This document shows positions 11,142 to 22,162 of a DNA stretch of 64,000 nucleotides, one piece after another. Source of the stretch: Coffea arabica (Eukaryota > Streptophyta > Magnoliopsida > Gentianales > Rubiaceae); the NCBI RefSeq assembly GCF_036785885.1, contig NC_092317.1:6636501-6700500 (forward strand), written 5' to 3'. The stretch's first letter is position 1. Each line of letters starts with the position of its first letter. The notes under the pieces were generated by a model. That model searched no databases and was not told the DNA's origin. It was given only the letters and a program-made list of their open reading frames with translations. The position numbers and the translations under genes are program-made.

Positions 11142-12998
11142 ATAATTTCTTCCAAAAATAGAACTTACTGTGCATAGTCAGGAACCAAAATTTTTCCTCA
11201 ATTATAATTTTTTCCTGCAACTCGTACTTAATGATTTGCACAATTTCCTATCTAGTCAGGAACTAGAATTTAGAATATGAAAGAAAATCAAGATGGGATT
11301 AGTTAACGAGGTTCTAAAAACAAGTTTGAAATATGTTGGCAATCATTCAAATAGGTGACAGACAAAAAAAATAATAAGAAACTGTTAACCAAGAAGACAA
11401 ATAAGTATACTGCTCTTCTTTATTTCTAAATAGAGTCGGATGACTTAAAAAAACACTCAGTCATAGTACAACTATATTAAATTTCCAAGACTGAAAAAAA
11501 TTTCACAAGATAGATAGGTGACCCAATTGCAAGTTGAGTTGAAATATTTGAGCCATTACTCTGCACTTCGAGGTTCAGCCATCAGAAGTAACCGCTTCTC
11601 ACCATTTTTCTTTACCAGTCATGGATACGAAGATCCAAGAGAAAAATAATTGATTGTTTGCCTAACTTGCAAGGCACACATAACAAAAATATTTTCATCC
11701 ACCGAAACAATGTCAAGAATGATAATGAAGTTTTGGATGCTGTTAATATAAATATTGACGTCTGAGAATTACATTTGATAAGGAAAAAAGATAACAAAAC
11801 AAAAAAAAATGTGGGAAGGTTTAAAGAGAGGATCGAGGAAGATATTAGATGGGAAAGAAAAATGGAGCATACCACTACCTCTATCCTGTCATATATGCAA
11901 GCTATGTGGCAAAAAGGATCATAAAGATAATAAATTCTAAAATTAACTTACTTTGGATATATATTTTGGAAGGAAAGTTATTCTGGCAATAAACTGTCTA
12001 TTTGGAGCAATGTATCTAGAATCAATATATACCAAAAACAACAGTACTTGAATTAACAAACTATCTAAAAAAATACAGAGAGTGAGAGAATTTGTACCAG
12101 AAAATTGTTAGATTTATCAAAGAACACAAGTTGATCCAACCTCAACAGTTACGTTTCTTTCATAAGTTAGTTTTGTATTTCTACTTATGCATCTATCCAA
12201 TAAATCTATCTATGGCTCACAAAATAACGTACAAAGCAGGTATTCTCGTACAAGTTTTATGAAAGACAGACAAACAAAGTAGCAAACAACTTAAATAACA
12301 TCAATTATTACGTAAATTATAGTGTACGCTCAAAGAAACTTGTATTGAAACACTCAAAACTAGATACTAAGTTGAAAATTAATCTAATTGAGTCTCAAAA
12401 TCGCACATTCAAATTTTACTCGCAATCGGACCTCTTCTACTCTCTGGCCCTCTCTCTTCTTGAGTTCTGCTACTTTGGCAGCGGACGGGGCCTCACAAAT
12501 TACCTCTTTTACTACAGCATTACTATTTGAAAATCTTTTGATGCTAGTAAATGGCAGGCACTCGCAAAAATTTTCACTTCTCTAATTTTGATGACCAACC
12601 GCCAGAAAATCTGACAACAATCTATAAAATCATAAACAAATCAGGTCTCCATACTAGCATAACGGATTTTCTGTTCTATTTTTTATTATATTACTATTTT
12701 TTCTTCATAAACATCATGTTTTATTTTTTTCTTGTTTGGTTAAAATCCAATAACTATTAACTAAATAATATACAAAATTTAACAAACTCAAAAAATCAAA
12801 AGGCATAAAAAATGAGATTTTTTTATGAATTTTCTACTGTATTTTAAATTTTTTATTATATATTACTTTTTTAAAAACAGTTATATTTATTTTTACTCAG
12901 TTAATAGTCATTGGATTTTAAAAAAAAAAAGAAAATAAAACATAATATTTACAAAAGAAAAGTAGCAGTATAATAAAAAATGAAATAAAAAGTGGCAC
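11142..12998. other. AT-rich stretch without a convincing gene
   Basis: Only short open frames are present. On the minus strand about 12515-12380 reads as a short lysine/glutamate/arginine-rich peptide preceded by a possible acceptor (CAAATAG) and ending in a stop. It might be a fragment of a terminal exon, but no family is recognised. The rest is simple AT-rich DNA. Confidence 0.4.
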
Positions 12999-13240
12999 AT
13001 GAGTACTGCAGAAGATCGGCTGCGCCATACTAGCGTGATTCGACAGCCAACCATTACTGACGTCCATAACTTCAGGGAAGCAAATCGATGTGCGGACAGG
13101 CTGGCTGAATGGGAAGGAAGCGGTGATGATCTTCTCCAGGTTTTTTATTCCTATCCGGATTTTGTATTCTCCTTTCTTTTGGATGATTTAAGGGGACCAT
13201 CTACTCCCACAATCACAACGACGTTGCATTATTCTAATAA
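12999..13240 (+). pseudogene. Fragment of a LINE-type (RVT_3) RNase H domain
   Basis: The translation includes VHNFREANRCADRLAEW, followed by a stretch like the C-terminal tail of plant RNase H-like domains (YPDFVFSFLLDDLRG). In that family REANRCADxLA holds the last catalytic aspartate region. Only the C-terminal third is present, with no RT or N-terminal part upstream, so this is a remnant of a non-LTR element or of a domesticated RNase H gene. It sits about 70 bp upstream of the first SDR gene and may contribute to its promoter region only by position. Confidence 0.6.
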
Positions 13241-13310
13241 GTTATTAGCCCAAAAATCTCTATATTAACATTAGTTTTTGGCAATCTTCAGGCTCATCCC
13301 ACTATCAATC

Positions 13311-14105
13311 ATGGAGAGTGCCGTTGGAAAAAATAGTCCAAGATGGTCTCTTTCTGGAATGACTGCTCTAGTCACCGGTGGAACTCGAGGAGTCGGGCAT
13401 GCAATCGTGGAGGAACTAGCCGGACTAGGTGCAATAGTGCACACTTTTTCAAGACAAGAAGCTGAGCTGAATGAGCGCTTGGAAGAATGGTCCTCCAAGG
13501 GATTCAAAGTCACTGGTTCGGTCTGTGATGCATCTTCAAGAGAGCAAAGAATGCAGCTCATGGAAAAGGTTTCTTCTATCTTCAATGGGAAGCTCAATAT
13601 CCTTGTGAATAACGTTGGAACATTTGTACCCAGGCCAGCTGAAGTATACACTGCTGAAGAGTATAATTTGGTTGTTTCTACAAATCTTGAATCTTGTCAC
13701 CATTTCTCCCAACTCGCTTACCCCCTCCTGAAAGCATCTGGGATTGGAAACATTGTTTTCCTGTCCTCCGTTGCAGGTCTGGTAAGTGTGAACTATACAT
13801 CCGTTTATGCAATGACAAAAGGTGCAATGAATCAACTCACAAAGAATTTGGCTTGCGAGTGGGCTAAAGATAACATCCGGGTTAATGCTGTTGCACCATG
13901 GTACATAAGAACCCCACTCGTGGAAGAGGTTCTGAATGAAAGAGAATACAGGGAGAGGGTAGAATCAAGAACTCCTATGAGGCGAGTTGGAGAGCCAGAA
14001 GAAGTTTCCTCTGTAGTTGCTTTCCTTTGTCTACCGGCTGCTTCCTATATCACTGGCCAAGTTATAGCTGTGGATGGAGGAATGACTGTCAACGGATTTG
14101 AATAG
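13311..14105 (+). CDS. Tropinone-reductase-like short-chain dehydrogenase (SDR copy 1)
   Basis: This is a 264-residue classical SDR. Members of this plant family reduce keto groups of small or alkaloid-like substrates with NADPH in the cytosol; the true substrate is unknown. The cofactor motif TGGTRGVG is at residues 22-29, NNVG at 100-103, the catalytic serine in LSSVAG at about 153, and YxxxK as Tyr166 and Lys170 (VYAMTK). I chose the ATG at 13311 because [14 protein letters not shown] aligns with the starts of the paralogs. An upstream in-frame ATG at 13278 would add 11 residues absent from them. The Arg that usually follows the Gly motif (GIGRA) is His here (GVGHA). The protein ends NGFE, like the copy at 48141. 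No intron interrupts the coding sequence. Confidence 0.9.
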   Translation: MESAVGKNSPRWSLSGMTALVTGGTRGVGHAIVEELAGLGAIVHTFSRQEAELNERLEEWSSKGFKVTGSVCDASSREQRMQLMEKVSSIFNGKLNILVNNVGTFVPRPAEVYTAEEYNLVVSTNLESCHHFSQLAYPLLKASGIGNIVFLSSVAGLVSVNYTSVYAMTKGAMNQLTKNLACEWAKDNIRVNAVAPWYIRTPLVEEVLNEREYRERVESRTPMRRVGEPEEVSSVVAFLCLPAASYITGQVIAVDGGMTVNGFE

Positions 14106-14946
14106 GGGAATAGGCCATATCTTATCAATGCAAATGTTTAATTTTCCAGCAAGATTTTACAACCTTTTTTTGTTTTCCCCCAGTTAATTCTATTTCCTTT
14201 TGGGCATGTAAAATGTTATTTGCATATTGTCTGCTTGGGACTAAAGATAATAATATATTAAAAAACTACTAATGATAGTTTACAACATCTTATAGTTTTT
14301 AATTTGTAATGTTGGTTGAACTAAACAATTCAACATATTTACAGTGGATGAAAAAAATACTTTTCTTGAATTTTATGTCATTAGTTGAAATGCGTCACAA
14401 ATTTACTGACTTATGTCAGAGCATACTCATTCTTAGTAGTAACTCTATGCAGATACTTCTCAAATCAGACTATGGCAGAGAAATAAGTTCATTCAAGAGT
14501 TAAAAAATCTTGGGGTGGAGAGAGTCTCTTCAATTTATAGGGGTTTTACCATTTGTAAGTCATTCCTCCCCATTTAATGGTTACTACACACTAGACACAT
14601 TCTTGATATATGGTCTGCAATGTTTGAATACAGATGGAGTAATTAAAAATGGAGAGTAACTGGTATCTGCATTATTAGAATCGTATTGAACGATTTCTAG
14701 ATTAATATGATAATAAATGGAAATGAAACTTGGATACGTAGGCCCTTGTCTTCTTCCAATTTGACCACCTTGGAATTTCCAAACAGGAATCTTGTCATAA
14801 TCGGTGATATACAATGGATCCTAAACATTTTCAGGCAGTTTGCTATTGGTGCCTGCCCACAAAATTTTAAGGTTTATTATTAAAATCATCAGCCTTTGTT
14901 TTCCATCTTCAGCGTCATAGCACAGGTAAGTATAGATCTTGCTGTT
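14106..14946. other. Spacer between SDR copies 1 and 2
   Basis: AT-rich DNA with only short random open frames. It should contain the 3' UTR of copy 1 and the former promoter of copy 2. No repeat or conserved site is recognised. Confidence 0.5.
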
Positions 14947-15734
14947 ATGAGCGAAAAGGGTCCAAAATGGTCTCTGATGGGAATGAGAGTTCTTGTCACC
15001 GGTGGAACTTGAGGAATAGGCCGTGCAATTGTGGAGGAGCTAGCCGAACTAGGTGCAACCGTGCATACTTTTTCAAGAACGCAAGCAGAGCTCAATGAAC
15101 GGCTGCAAGAATGGTCCAACGGGGGATTTAAAGTAAATGGCTCAATTTGTGATGCATCTTCGAGAGAGCAAAGAACACAGACCATGGAAAAGATCTCTTC
15201 TATCTTTGATGGGAAGCTGAATATACTTGTAAATAATGTTGCAAGATGCCAAGGCAAGCCAGCGCTTGAATATCCTGCTGTAGATTATTCTTTGCATATG
15301 TCTACCAATGTTGAATCGTGTTACCATTTCTCCCAACTTGCATATCCTCTTGTGAAAGCTTCTGGGATTGGAAACATTGTGTTCATTACCTCTGTTGCAG
15401 GCCTACTTAGTCTGGAAAATTCACTGTTTATGCAGCAACCAAAGCTGCAGTAATCCAATTAACGAAAAATATGGCTGGCGAATGGGCTAAAGACAATATT
15501 CGGGTCAATTGCGTTGCTCGGTGGATTATTAGGACCTCGTTAGTTGAAGAAGGGCTCAACAACGCAGAATACATGAGGAAGGCAGACTCAAGAACGCTTA
15601 TGAAGCGAATTGGAGAACCAGAAGAAATCTCATCCCTGGTTGCTTTCCTTTCTCTTCCGGCTGGTTCTTATATTACAGGCCAGGTCATAGCTGTGGATGA
15701 AAGAATGACTGTTAATGGATCAAGTCAGATTTAG
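14947..15734 (+). pseudogene. SDR copy 2, broken by a stop and a frameshift
   Basis: From the ATG at 14947 the sequence follows the SDR family, but codon TGA at 15010-15012 replaces the Arg of the cofactor motif (TGGT-stop-GIGRA). A second break is a one-base deletion near 15424, between the LSLEN segment and VYAATK. After it the frame resumes to the end at 15734. The YxxxK pair would survive in the shifted frame. Near the C-terminus the usual VDGG is VDER, a further sign of relaxed selection. An open piece of 140 codons starts at 15031 but lacks the nucleotide-binding motif and cannot be a functional SDR. Confidence 0.9.
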
Positions 15735-15876
15735 TTAATTGATATTGCCATTCAACCTTCTTGTGAGTTCTACATTACAGGAAGAATTTGCGCCTTTGAT
15801 CTTCTGAATTCAAAAGTCAACTTATTTCTTTTATGTGTTCCTCTCTGTAATCTGCAGTCTATGATAATTAAATGTT

Positions 15877-16090
15877 GGGAAATTTGCCAAATTGGTCCCT
15901 AATACTTTCACAAAAAACTTTTTTAGTCTCCAACATTTAAAATCAATCAGAATCATCCCTAACATATAAATTATGATCCATTTTTGTCCTAATGCTCGTA
16001 TTTGCTCATTTCTCCGACTAAAAATAGCACACCTCTCTCACGTGGACATATTTTTAAGGGCAAAACCAGAAAATACACTTCATTTTCGGT
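15877..16090 (+). repeat. Left terminal inverted repeat of the Pack-MULE
   Basis: Its reverse complement matches 16900-17113 nearly throughout, with scattered substitutions. Shared landmarks are ATAAATTATGATCCATTTT, GCTCGTATTTGCTCATTT and CCTCTCTCAC. The inner end is approximate. Confidence 0.88.
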
Positions 16091-16149
16091 TGAAAGCAAA
16101 AGTATCCCTTTTCATCTTTCCTCCTAAAATTACAGTCACAAGAAACCCT

Positions 16150-16899
16150 AATTTTTTCCCTGAATTTTGGGAGGAAGCATATGAAGAAGGCATTGTGTAC
16201 CTAATGTTGAATAGGGCTCTCTTTTTCTTTTGCTTTCGTGCCAACTAGACACCAAGCACCACAAGACCAATTGTCAAAAAGCCCACGAATCCAATTGTCA
16301 TGACAACTCCGCCCTTCATGCCCCTACCATTTCTGGATATTGTGATTGCAGTAATATTTAGAGCAAGTGTAGTTAATCTTGCAGTGGGTTTCTCAGGGGC
16401 AATTGCTGGTAAGGCTAAGCTAGTTGGAGCATCAGCTTGGAATGCATTATTGCGGGAGGCAGGAGGAGAAGGTAGAATAAGAGATGTGGTAATGGGAGGA
16501 GGAGACGCCACCGAAAGTGAAGGGGGATTTAACAAGGATGGAGCCTGGGAAGAATCAGGTGATGGTGGAGGAGGTAATGCAGGAGAGAGAGGGCTGGTGA
16601 GTGGTGACTTTATAGCGAGAAGTGGTGGAGAAACTGAAGTGTGTGGTGATGGGACTGCAATTGGCCGAGGAGGAGAGGGTGAAAGAGCTGGAGAGGGAGG
16701 TGTTGTGCCAAAGAGAGGGGAAGGTGATGGTTGTGGGGGAAAAGAGGGTGATAAGTTTACAGATGGAGGAGGGGCAGTAGGGGGTGGTAGTGGTGGCACA
16801 GACGGAAGGGGAGGGAGGGACGGAGAAGGTAAGGAAGGGGAAATGGGCGGTGTTGATACTAGTGGTGGTGATGATTGGGGTCGGGGAGGAGGGGAAAGG
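16150..16899 (-). pseudogene. Captured fragment of a PERK-type proline-rich receptor kinase
   Basis: On the minus strand a Pro/Ser-rich extensin-like stretch is open from about 16899 (PPPTAPPPSVNLSPS and similar) and leads into a hydrophobic helix (MTIGFVGFLTIGLVVLGV). It then meets TAG where PERK proteins have Trp, and continues in frame with a basic stop-transfer segment (LARKQKKKR). Order and composition match the extracellular domain, transmembrane helix and juxtamembrane start of PERK kinases; the kinase domain is absent. The plus-strand frame at 16300-16902, Gly/Glu-rich, is the shadow of this fragment. The internal TAG and lack of a clear start argue against a functional product. Confidence 0.82.
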
Positions 16900-17113
16900 T
16901 AAGTAAGGAAGTATGTTTTCCAATTTTACCCTTAAAAACATACCCATGTGAGAGAGGCGTGCTATTTTCAGTCGAAAAAATGAGCAAATACGAGCATTAA
17001 AACCAAAATGGATCATAATTTATATTTTAAGGACGATTCTGGCTGATTTTAAATGTTGGGAATTAAAAAAAAAATTTTATGAAAATATTATGGACCAATT
17101 TGACAAATTTCCC
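16900..17113 (-). repeat. Right terminal inverted repeat of the Pack-MULE
   Basis: Inverted copy of 15877-16090, ending in CAAATTTCCC, followed at once by the second TTAAATGTT target copy. The inner boundary is approximate. Confidence 0.88.
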
Positions 17114-17122
17114 TTAAATGTT

Positions 17123-18205
17123 TGTATCCAATCTTGGATGGTGGCCTATTTCAGTGTTTGTAAGAAAAAACTCTCATCTGCAATTTAACGTTGCGAATCG
17201 CCATATTATCCCCTTTCTTGTTACCTGTTTATCTATTGGTTTTTTATTTTCTTTGGTCGATTTATTGAATCTTCCTTTTACTCGACCTTAACAACAAAGG
17301 CGCGAGTTAACACGCAAAAAATGAAAAGAGTATGAATAGGAAGAAGTAAAAGAAGCATTTCCCTCTTGTTCTTTGGTTGATTAAAGTACTTGTAATAAAG
17401 CAAACATTTCTCATTGTTTCAACTAATTTCGGACATAATTTTTGAACTAAAAATTACTCCCACCAGCTTCAAATATTGTACTTGTGTCCAAAACATTATT
17501 GTTTTTCCAGAACTAGGTTATTTTGTTAATGACTAATCAGACATACATTTGAATCTTTTAAGTGCAAAATAGTTTAGGTTTACACTTTTATTTAGAGGAT
17601 GGTAACTCTAAAATTGTCACAACTATCTTTAATTTTTAATTTAAGAAAAAATAAGGTAGTTTAATGCACACTAAAAATGTCAAAAGAAAAAAATCTTGCC
17701 ATTACAAATGGCGACAATCCTGCATAAGATGAAAGTCTTCTAAATCATAGCCGGAATACTAAGAAAAGGAAATAAAAACAGGGATCTTAGGCCTGCCATG
17801 ACGTACTTTTGCTTGTATTCAACATAGCTTAAAGGATCTTAGACCTGCATAAATCACGGTAATGTATTGTCGTTAATTATTATCATAGCTTTAAGGTTAT
17901 TTTCAGCCTGCTTGATGTTCTAATTATCTTTGTTTTTCTTGTACACCAGTTGGAAAATATACTAATTCAAATGTTAGAGTGCAAATTCATAAACCAATTT
18001 GACTCTGTATACAGTATAGCACTTGCCCGATTACAGATGTTTACTAGTGTAGTTTCTGGCTACAAATACAGCGCAAAAATAGATAACAGTGTAAATTTCA
18101 CAATACATCCATCAACCTTTCCCAATCCTCAGAATATGAGGCCCATTTTCTCTCCTTAGTAGTGTATCAGCAACATAACTAGACCTGCATAAATCCAGCT
18201 AATCC
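17123..18205. other. AT-rich spacer between Pack-MULE and SDR copy 3
   Basis: No gene or clear repeat is recognised. It should include the ancestral promoter of SDR copy 3. Confidence 0.5.
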
Positions 18206-18968
18206 ATGGGAAAGATTGGGAAAAGCAACTTGAGATGGTCTCTCAATGGAATGATAGCTCTTGTCACTGGTGGTACTCGCGGAATAGGCCGAGCAATTGT
18301 GGAGGAATTGGCTGCAATAGGTGCTACGGTCCACACTCGTTCAAGAGAGCAAAGGATACAACTAATCGAAAAGGTTGCTTCTATCTTTGATTCCAAGCTA
18401 AACATTCTTGTGAACAATGTTAGAACTCTTGTAGCCAAGACGGCTCTGGATTATACAGCTGATGATTAATGTTGTAACAGCTGATGATTAAGCTGAATAT
18501 ACTTGTAAATAATGTTGGAACATGGAAAGGCAAGCCCACTGTTGAACATGCCGCAGAAGATTACTCTATGTCCACCAATTTTGAATCCATTTTTCTCAGC
18601 TTTCTTATCCTCTTCTTAAAGCATCTGGGAATGGAAATGTCGTGTTCATTTCCTCAGTTGCAGATCTGTTGAGTGTTGAAAATTTATCTGTTTATGCAGC
18701 AACTAAAGCTGCAGTAAATCAACTCATAAAGAATTTGGCTTGTAAATGGGATAAAGACAGTATTGAGGTCAATTGCGTCGAGCCGTCGATCAATTGAACC
18801 TCACTAGCGGCACGTCCAATGAGATTGCTAGATGAGGCGACTTAAGAGAGCCAGCGAAAGTTTCATCCATGGTGGCTTTCCTTATGTCTCCCAGCTGCTT
18901 CTTACATCACAGGACAGGCTATAGCTGTGGATGAAGGAGTGACTGTTAATGGGTTTCAACCAATTTAA
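18206..18968 (+). pseudogene. SDR copy 3, rearranged pseudogene
   Basis: The ATG at 18206 opens a normal SDR N-terminus with [10 protein letters not shown]. After ATVHT it jumps directly to RSREQR, so about 30 codons are deleted. It then runs through KLNILVNNV to a stop at 18467-18469. From 18484 a second copy of the [11 protein letters not shown] segment begins, and the rest of an SDR follows to 18968 with several frame breaks (for example after MSTNFES). The final part still reads [15 protein letters not shown]. The repeated NNV segment means two SDR sequences were joined with a partial duplication, or that a short internal duplication occurred. No functional enzyme is possible. Confidence 0.88.
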
Positions 18969-20260
18969 ACAATTAATATTGACCATTTAACCTTCTTGTT
19001 GAATTAACACAAGAGAAACAGTTTTTTTATTCTTCTGCATTTAAAAGGCAACTTCTTTCTTTTATGTGTTTCTCTGTGTTACTCTCTGCACTCTCTAAAG
19101 CTAAAAGTCTTTTGTACTCAGTCTTTTATAGGAATCTATACCAGCGGCAACAAGAGAAAATTCTCTTCTGCAGTTCCATATTGGGAATTTGGAGATTAGC
19201 CCCTATATCTACCAATTTGCCTCTTACATTCTAAAAGTTCTTATGTGTTGTTCTCGTACATTATCTGCATTAACCTTCTTATTTTCTTAAGAAAAGCATT
19301 TAGCTTCTTGCTGATTTTAGAGTGTTTTGTATTTGTAGGTTTCTGTGTTTGGTTTACACCTTATTTATACACATTGACTCCCTTGTATTATCAACAAATT
19401 TTTCAATTACTTTTTTATCTCGCATACGTCACATCAAAAAAGTATTACAGTAATTTTAAAAAAATATACATCCCAAATAATATCTTGTCCAAACACACTT
19501 CTCATGTAAATGGATAACATGCGTGTTTGGATAATGGTTCTCTTGTTAGACAATATGGATAACACCAATGTTTGGATAATATTTCAAGTTATTATTTTGA
19601 GTATGGTATATGGATAATGGTTCTCTTGTACTTTTAGAACATTTCTTTCATTTCTTATTTTTTATTAATTTTTTGAGTATAGAAAGTTCAACTGCGGTCT
19701 ATTCCTTCCACTATCCTTTTTCTTATCCACATAATCATTTCGATAAGACAATTGAAACGGACCCTAAACTCTCAAGTCTTAGTTTTGTTTGGATTAGTGA
19801 ATCCACAAAACGCTAATCTTCTGTCATATCTTTGGTTTACCTCTTGAAGACGTAAAACAAGACGCACATGCTATATCCACATGGATCCAGACTTAGGACA
19901 TACCGTATCCACACGTACCCAGATTTAGGACATACTATATCCACATGAACCCAAAAATAGATTAAAAGAAAAGAACCCAAGAGGCATAATAAATCACATG
20001 AATTCAAAAGGAGATTTGAAAAAAAAAAAATACTAAACAAATCAATGGGCAAATTTGCTGGAAATACTGGAATGTTTAAAATTACATGCATGTAGAATAC
20101 AGTAGTAGTACACCAACTGACAATATGCAAGCCAATTCATAATATTTTACCATAGAAACCGAACTCATGCCATTCTTAATTTTACCTCTAAATGCTCCTA
20201 GATTAAACAATACTTCTTCCTGAACTACAGCATCAATGAGAAGTGGGAATGGTTCAATGA
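18969..20260. other. Spacer with MITE-like and duplicated sequence
   Basis: About 19330-19500 starts with GTGTTTGG and ends with GTCCAAACACAC. It shares the core 'TTTTATCTC..CATACGTCACATCA' with sequence near 57.2 kb, so it is probably a MITE. About 19640-20260 is similar to 29840-30452, the 3' flank of another minus-strand SDR, and is part of the repeated head-to-head unit. No gene is seen. Confidence 0.55.
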
Positions 20261-21100
20261 TTAGTCCCACTGGACTCCGTTAACAGTCAGTCCTCCATCG
20301 ACAGCTACAACCTGTCCGGTTATGTAGGAAGCGGCTGGAAGACAAAGGAAAGCTACCAGGGATGAAATTTCTTCTGGCTCTCCAACTCGATTCATTGGAA
20401 TTCTTGATTTGAATTTCTTCCATTTTTCATCAGAATGAAGTACAGCTTGGCTTAATTGGGTCCTAATGAGCCCAGGGGCAACGGAATTTACGCGAATGTT
20501 ATCTTTAGCCCATTCACAAGCCAAATTCTTGGTCAGCTGATTTATTGCGCCTTTTGTTGCTGCTTGAACAGACAAACCTTGTATACTTACCAAACCTGTA
20601 ACAGAGGAAATGAAGACTATGTTCCCGATCCCAGAGGCTTTTAGGAGAGGATAAGCGAGTTGGGAAAAATGGAAACAAGATTCAAGATTTGTAGACATCA
20701 TCATATCGTATTCTTCAGAGGTAAACTCTTCAGCTGGCTTGTCTTTGCATGTTCCAACGTTATTTACAAGGATATTGAGCTTCCCATTGAATATGGAAGA
20801 GACCTTTTCGATGAGCCGAATTCTTTGATCTCTTGAAGATGCATCACAGACTGAACCACTGACTTTGAATCCCATGGAGGACCACTCTTGCAAGCGTTCA
20901 TTCAGGTCTGCTTCTTTTCTTGCACAGGTGTGGACTGTGGCACCGAGTTGAGCTAGCTCCACCACAGTTGCACGGCCAATTCCATGAGTTCCACCGGTAA
21001 CTAGAGCTGTTGCTCCTGACAGGGACCATCTTCCACCGGTGGCTAGAGTTGTCGTTCCCGACGAAGACCATCCAGAGTTGTTTTCTCTCACCTTTGACAT
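20261..21100 (-). CDS. Tropinone-reductase-like SDR lacking the catalytic tyrosine (SDR copy 4)
   Basis: A 279-residue SDR, full length and without internal stops. The functional cofactor motif [10 protein letters not shown] begins at residue 35 and NNVG follows. The catalytic motif reads VQAATK instead of VYAATK: Gln179 stands where all intact paralogs have Tyr, while Lys183 and the serine segment (SSVTG) remain. In classical SDRs this Tyr donates the proton, so the protein is probably not an active reductase though it could still bind NADP(H). The N-terminus carries a 14-residue duplication (residues 10-23 and 24-37, [13 protein letters not shown] and [13 protein letters not shown]). It is the minus member of head-to-head unit 1, with copy 5 diverging from it about 1.06 kb away. 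It ends NGVQWD. Confidence 0.88.
   Translation of the reverse strand: MSKVRENNSGWSSSGTTTLATGGRWSLSGATALVTGGTHGIGRATVVELAQLGATVHTCARKEADLNERLQEWSSMGFKVSGSVCDASSRDQRIRLIEKVSSIFNGKLNILVNNVGTCKDKPAEEFTSEEYDMMMSTNLESCFHFSQLAYPLLKASGIGNIVFISSVTGLVSIQGLSVQAATKGAINQLTKNLACEWAKDNIRVNSVAPGLIRTQLSQAVLHSDEKWKKFKSRIPMNRVGEPEEISSLVAFLCLPAASYITGQVVAVDGGLTVNGVQWD
20990..21073 (-). repeat. 42-bp in-frame tandem duplication in the SDR N-terminus
   Basis: On the minus strand two consecutive 42-bp units (21073-21032 and 21031-20990) encode similar 14-residue segments ending in TGG. The second is the true beta1/Gly-rich start. The same arrangement occurs in the SDR genes at 24181 and 30453, so it arose before the units multiplied. 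Confidence 0.88.
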
Positions 21101-22162
21101 GGGTGGTTGTAGGCTGACAGTGGGGGTGATGAAACTCGAAGCGTCTCTTTTTTTTTTTTTTTTGGGTCAGACAATTTAGAGAGAGGTTAAACAAAAATAG
21201 TTTCAATCCTCCAGCATAGTTCAACCATGGGACCCAAGTTAGAGATGGTTTTCTGCTTCTTCTTCTTCTTCTTCTTTTCTATTTCCCTAGATATTGACTG
21301 GATTCTATATGAGATGGCTGAGGTTTCTTGATTTTTTGTTGATTTGTGTGTTTGTGGTGAGATGTTGGGTATTCATGGCGAAATGATACTTTTGAGCAGC
21401 AATTGGTGGTGGGTTTTATTTCCGTGGTTGTTGGCTGGTGCTTGGTGGTAGTTTGGCTCCAGAGATTAGCCGATCCCATTATGAAGCAAGAGAAAAAAAG
21501 AATTCATGCAGAAAAAGAAAATGGAAAGTATCTCATAGATACTTTGCAACCTAATTACCAAACAAGTGAAAAGGTGTAGGCAAAACCTATTACCATTGAG
21601 GAATTTTGATAGTCATTCCCATTGCCACTGTGGAATTCCAACCAAACGGATGGTTAGTTTTTCTTTTCATTTAATTTTCTTCTTTCAGATTTTACCATTA
21701 ACCGCGAAGTTATTTTGAACATTCATTTTGATGGAAAAGGACATGAATTCTGTGCAGTCGCTATTGATTGGGAATCAGTAGTCGTATTACACTTCACTCC
21801 CAATGTACACCACAAGAAAATAAAAAGAACAAAATTTTCATGACATCAATCATGCATTGGCCCCAGGTCCATCAATTATTTGCCAACTACCTTTTTGTCC
21901 TCAATTACATCCCAATCATCCTCTGTTAGGACTTGGGATGGTTATCTTTGGGTTTCTTTTTTTCTTTTGATTGTACGGGAACAACTTTATTTGGAAGAGT
22001 GTATCGAAAATGAAAATTGGTTGAAGAATATGTTGTACAAACAAGGCAAAACAATTAAAGCTAGAAAAAGGTTGATTCAGATTATCCTTCCCAACCTTGA
22101 GTATTACTTTTGTCATAAAAAGAAAGAAAAATCGTGCTCGATCAATCAGCCCACAACCAGCC
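21101..22162. other. Divergent intergenic region of head-to-head unit 1
   Basis: This 1.06-kb region separates the start codons of SDR copies 4 and 5 and must hold both promoters. Much of it recurs at 25021-26109 and, split by the 9.5-kb retrotransposon, at 31293-31904 plus 41415-41914. A CTT-repeat lies near 21247-21276. No TATA box is clear enough to call. Confidence 0.65.

Larger units (their letters stand above)
15877..17113. mobile_element. Pack-MULE: Mutator-like element carrying a host gene fragment
   Basis: Long terminal inverted repeats of about 210 bp (15877-16090 and 16900-17113) start GGGAAATTTG and are similar over their whole length. The element is flanked by a perfect 9-bp direct repeat, TTAAATGTT (15868-15876 and 17114-17122). 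Long TIRs plus a 9-bp duplication define Mutator-like elements. There is no transposase. The interior is a piece of a proline-rich receptor-kinase gene on the minus strand, so this is a gene-capturing, non-autonomous MULE of 1237 bp, inserted between SDR copies 2 and 3. Confidence 0.93.

Noticed and set aside
12345-12760. Short plus-strand frames of 61-69 codons
   Set aside because: Low-complexity Phe/Tyr/Leu ends from AT-rich DNA; no homology recognised.
15010-15012. In-frame TGA in SDR copy 2 as a recoded codon
   Set aside because: A separate frameshift and the loss of VDGG show ordinary pseudogene decay; the stop sits at a conserved Arg.
16300-16902. A 200-residue plus-strand frame rich in Gly/Glu
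   Set aside because: It is the reverse-strand shadow of the Pro/Ser-rich PERK fragment inside the Pack-MULE; no domain of its own.
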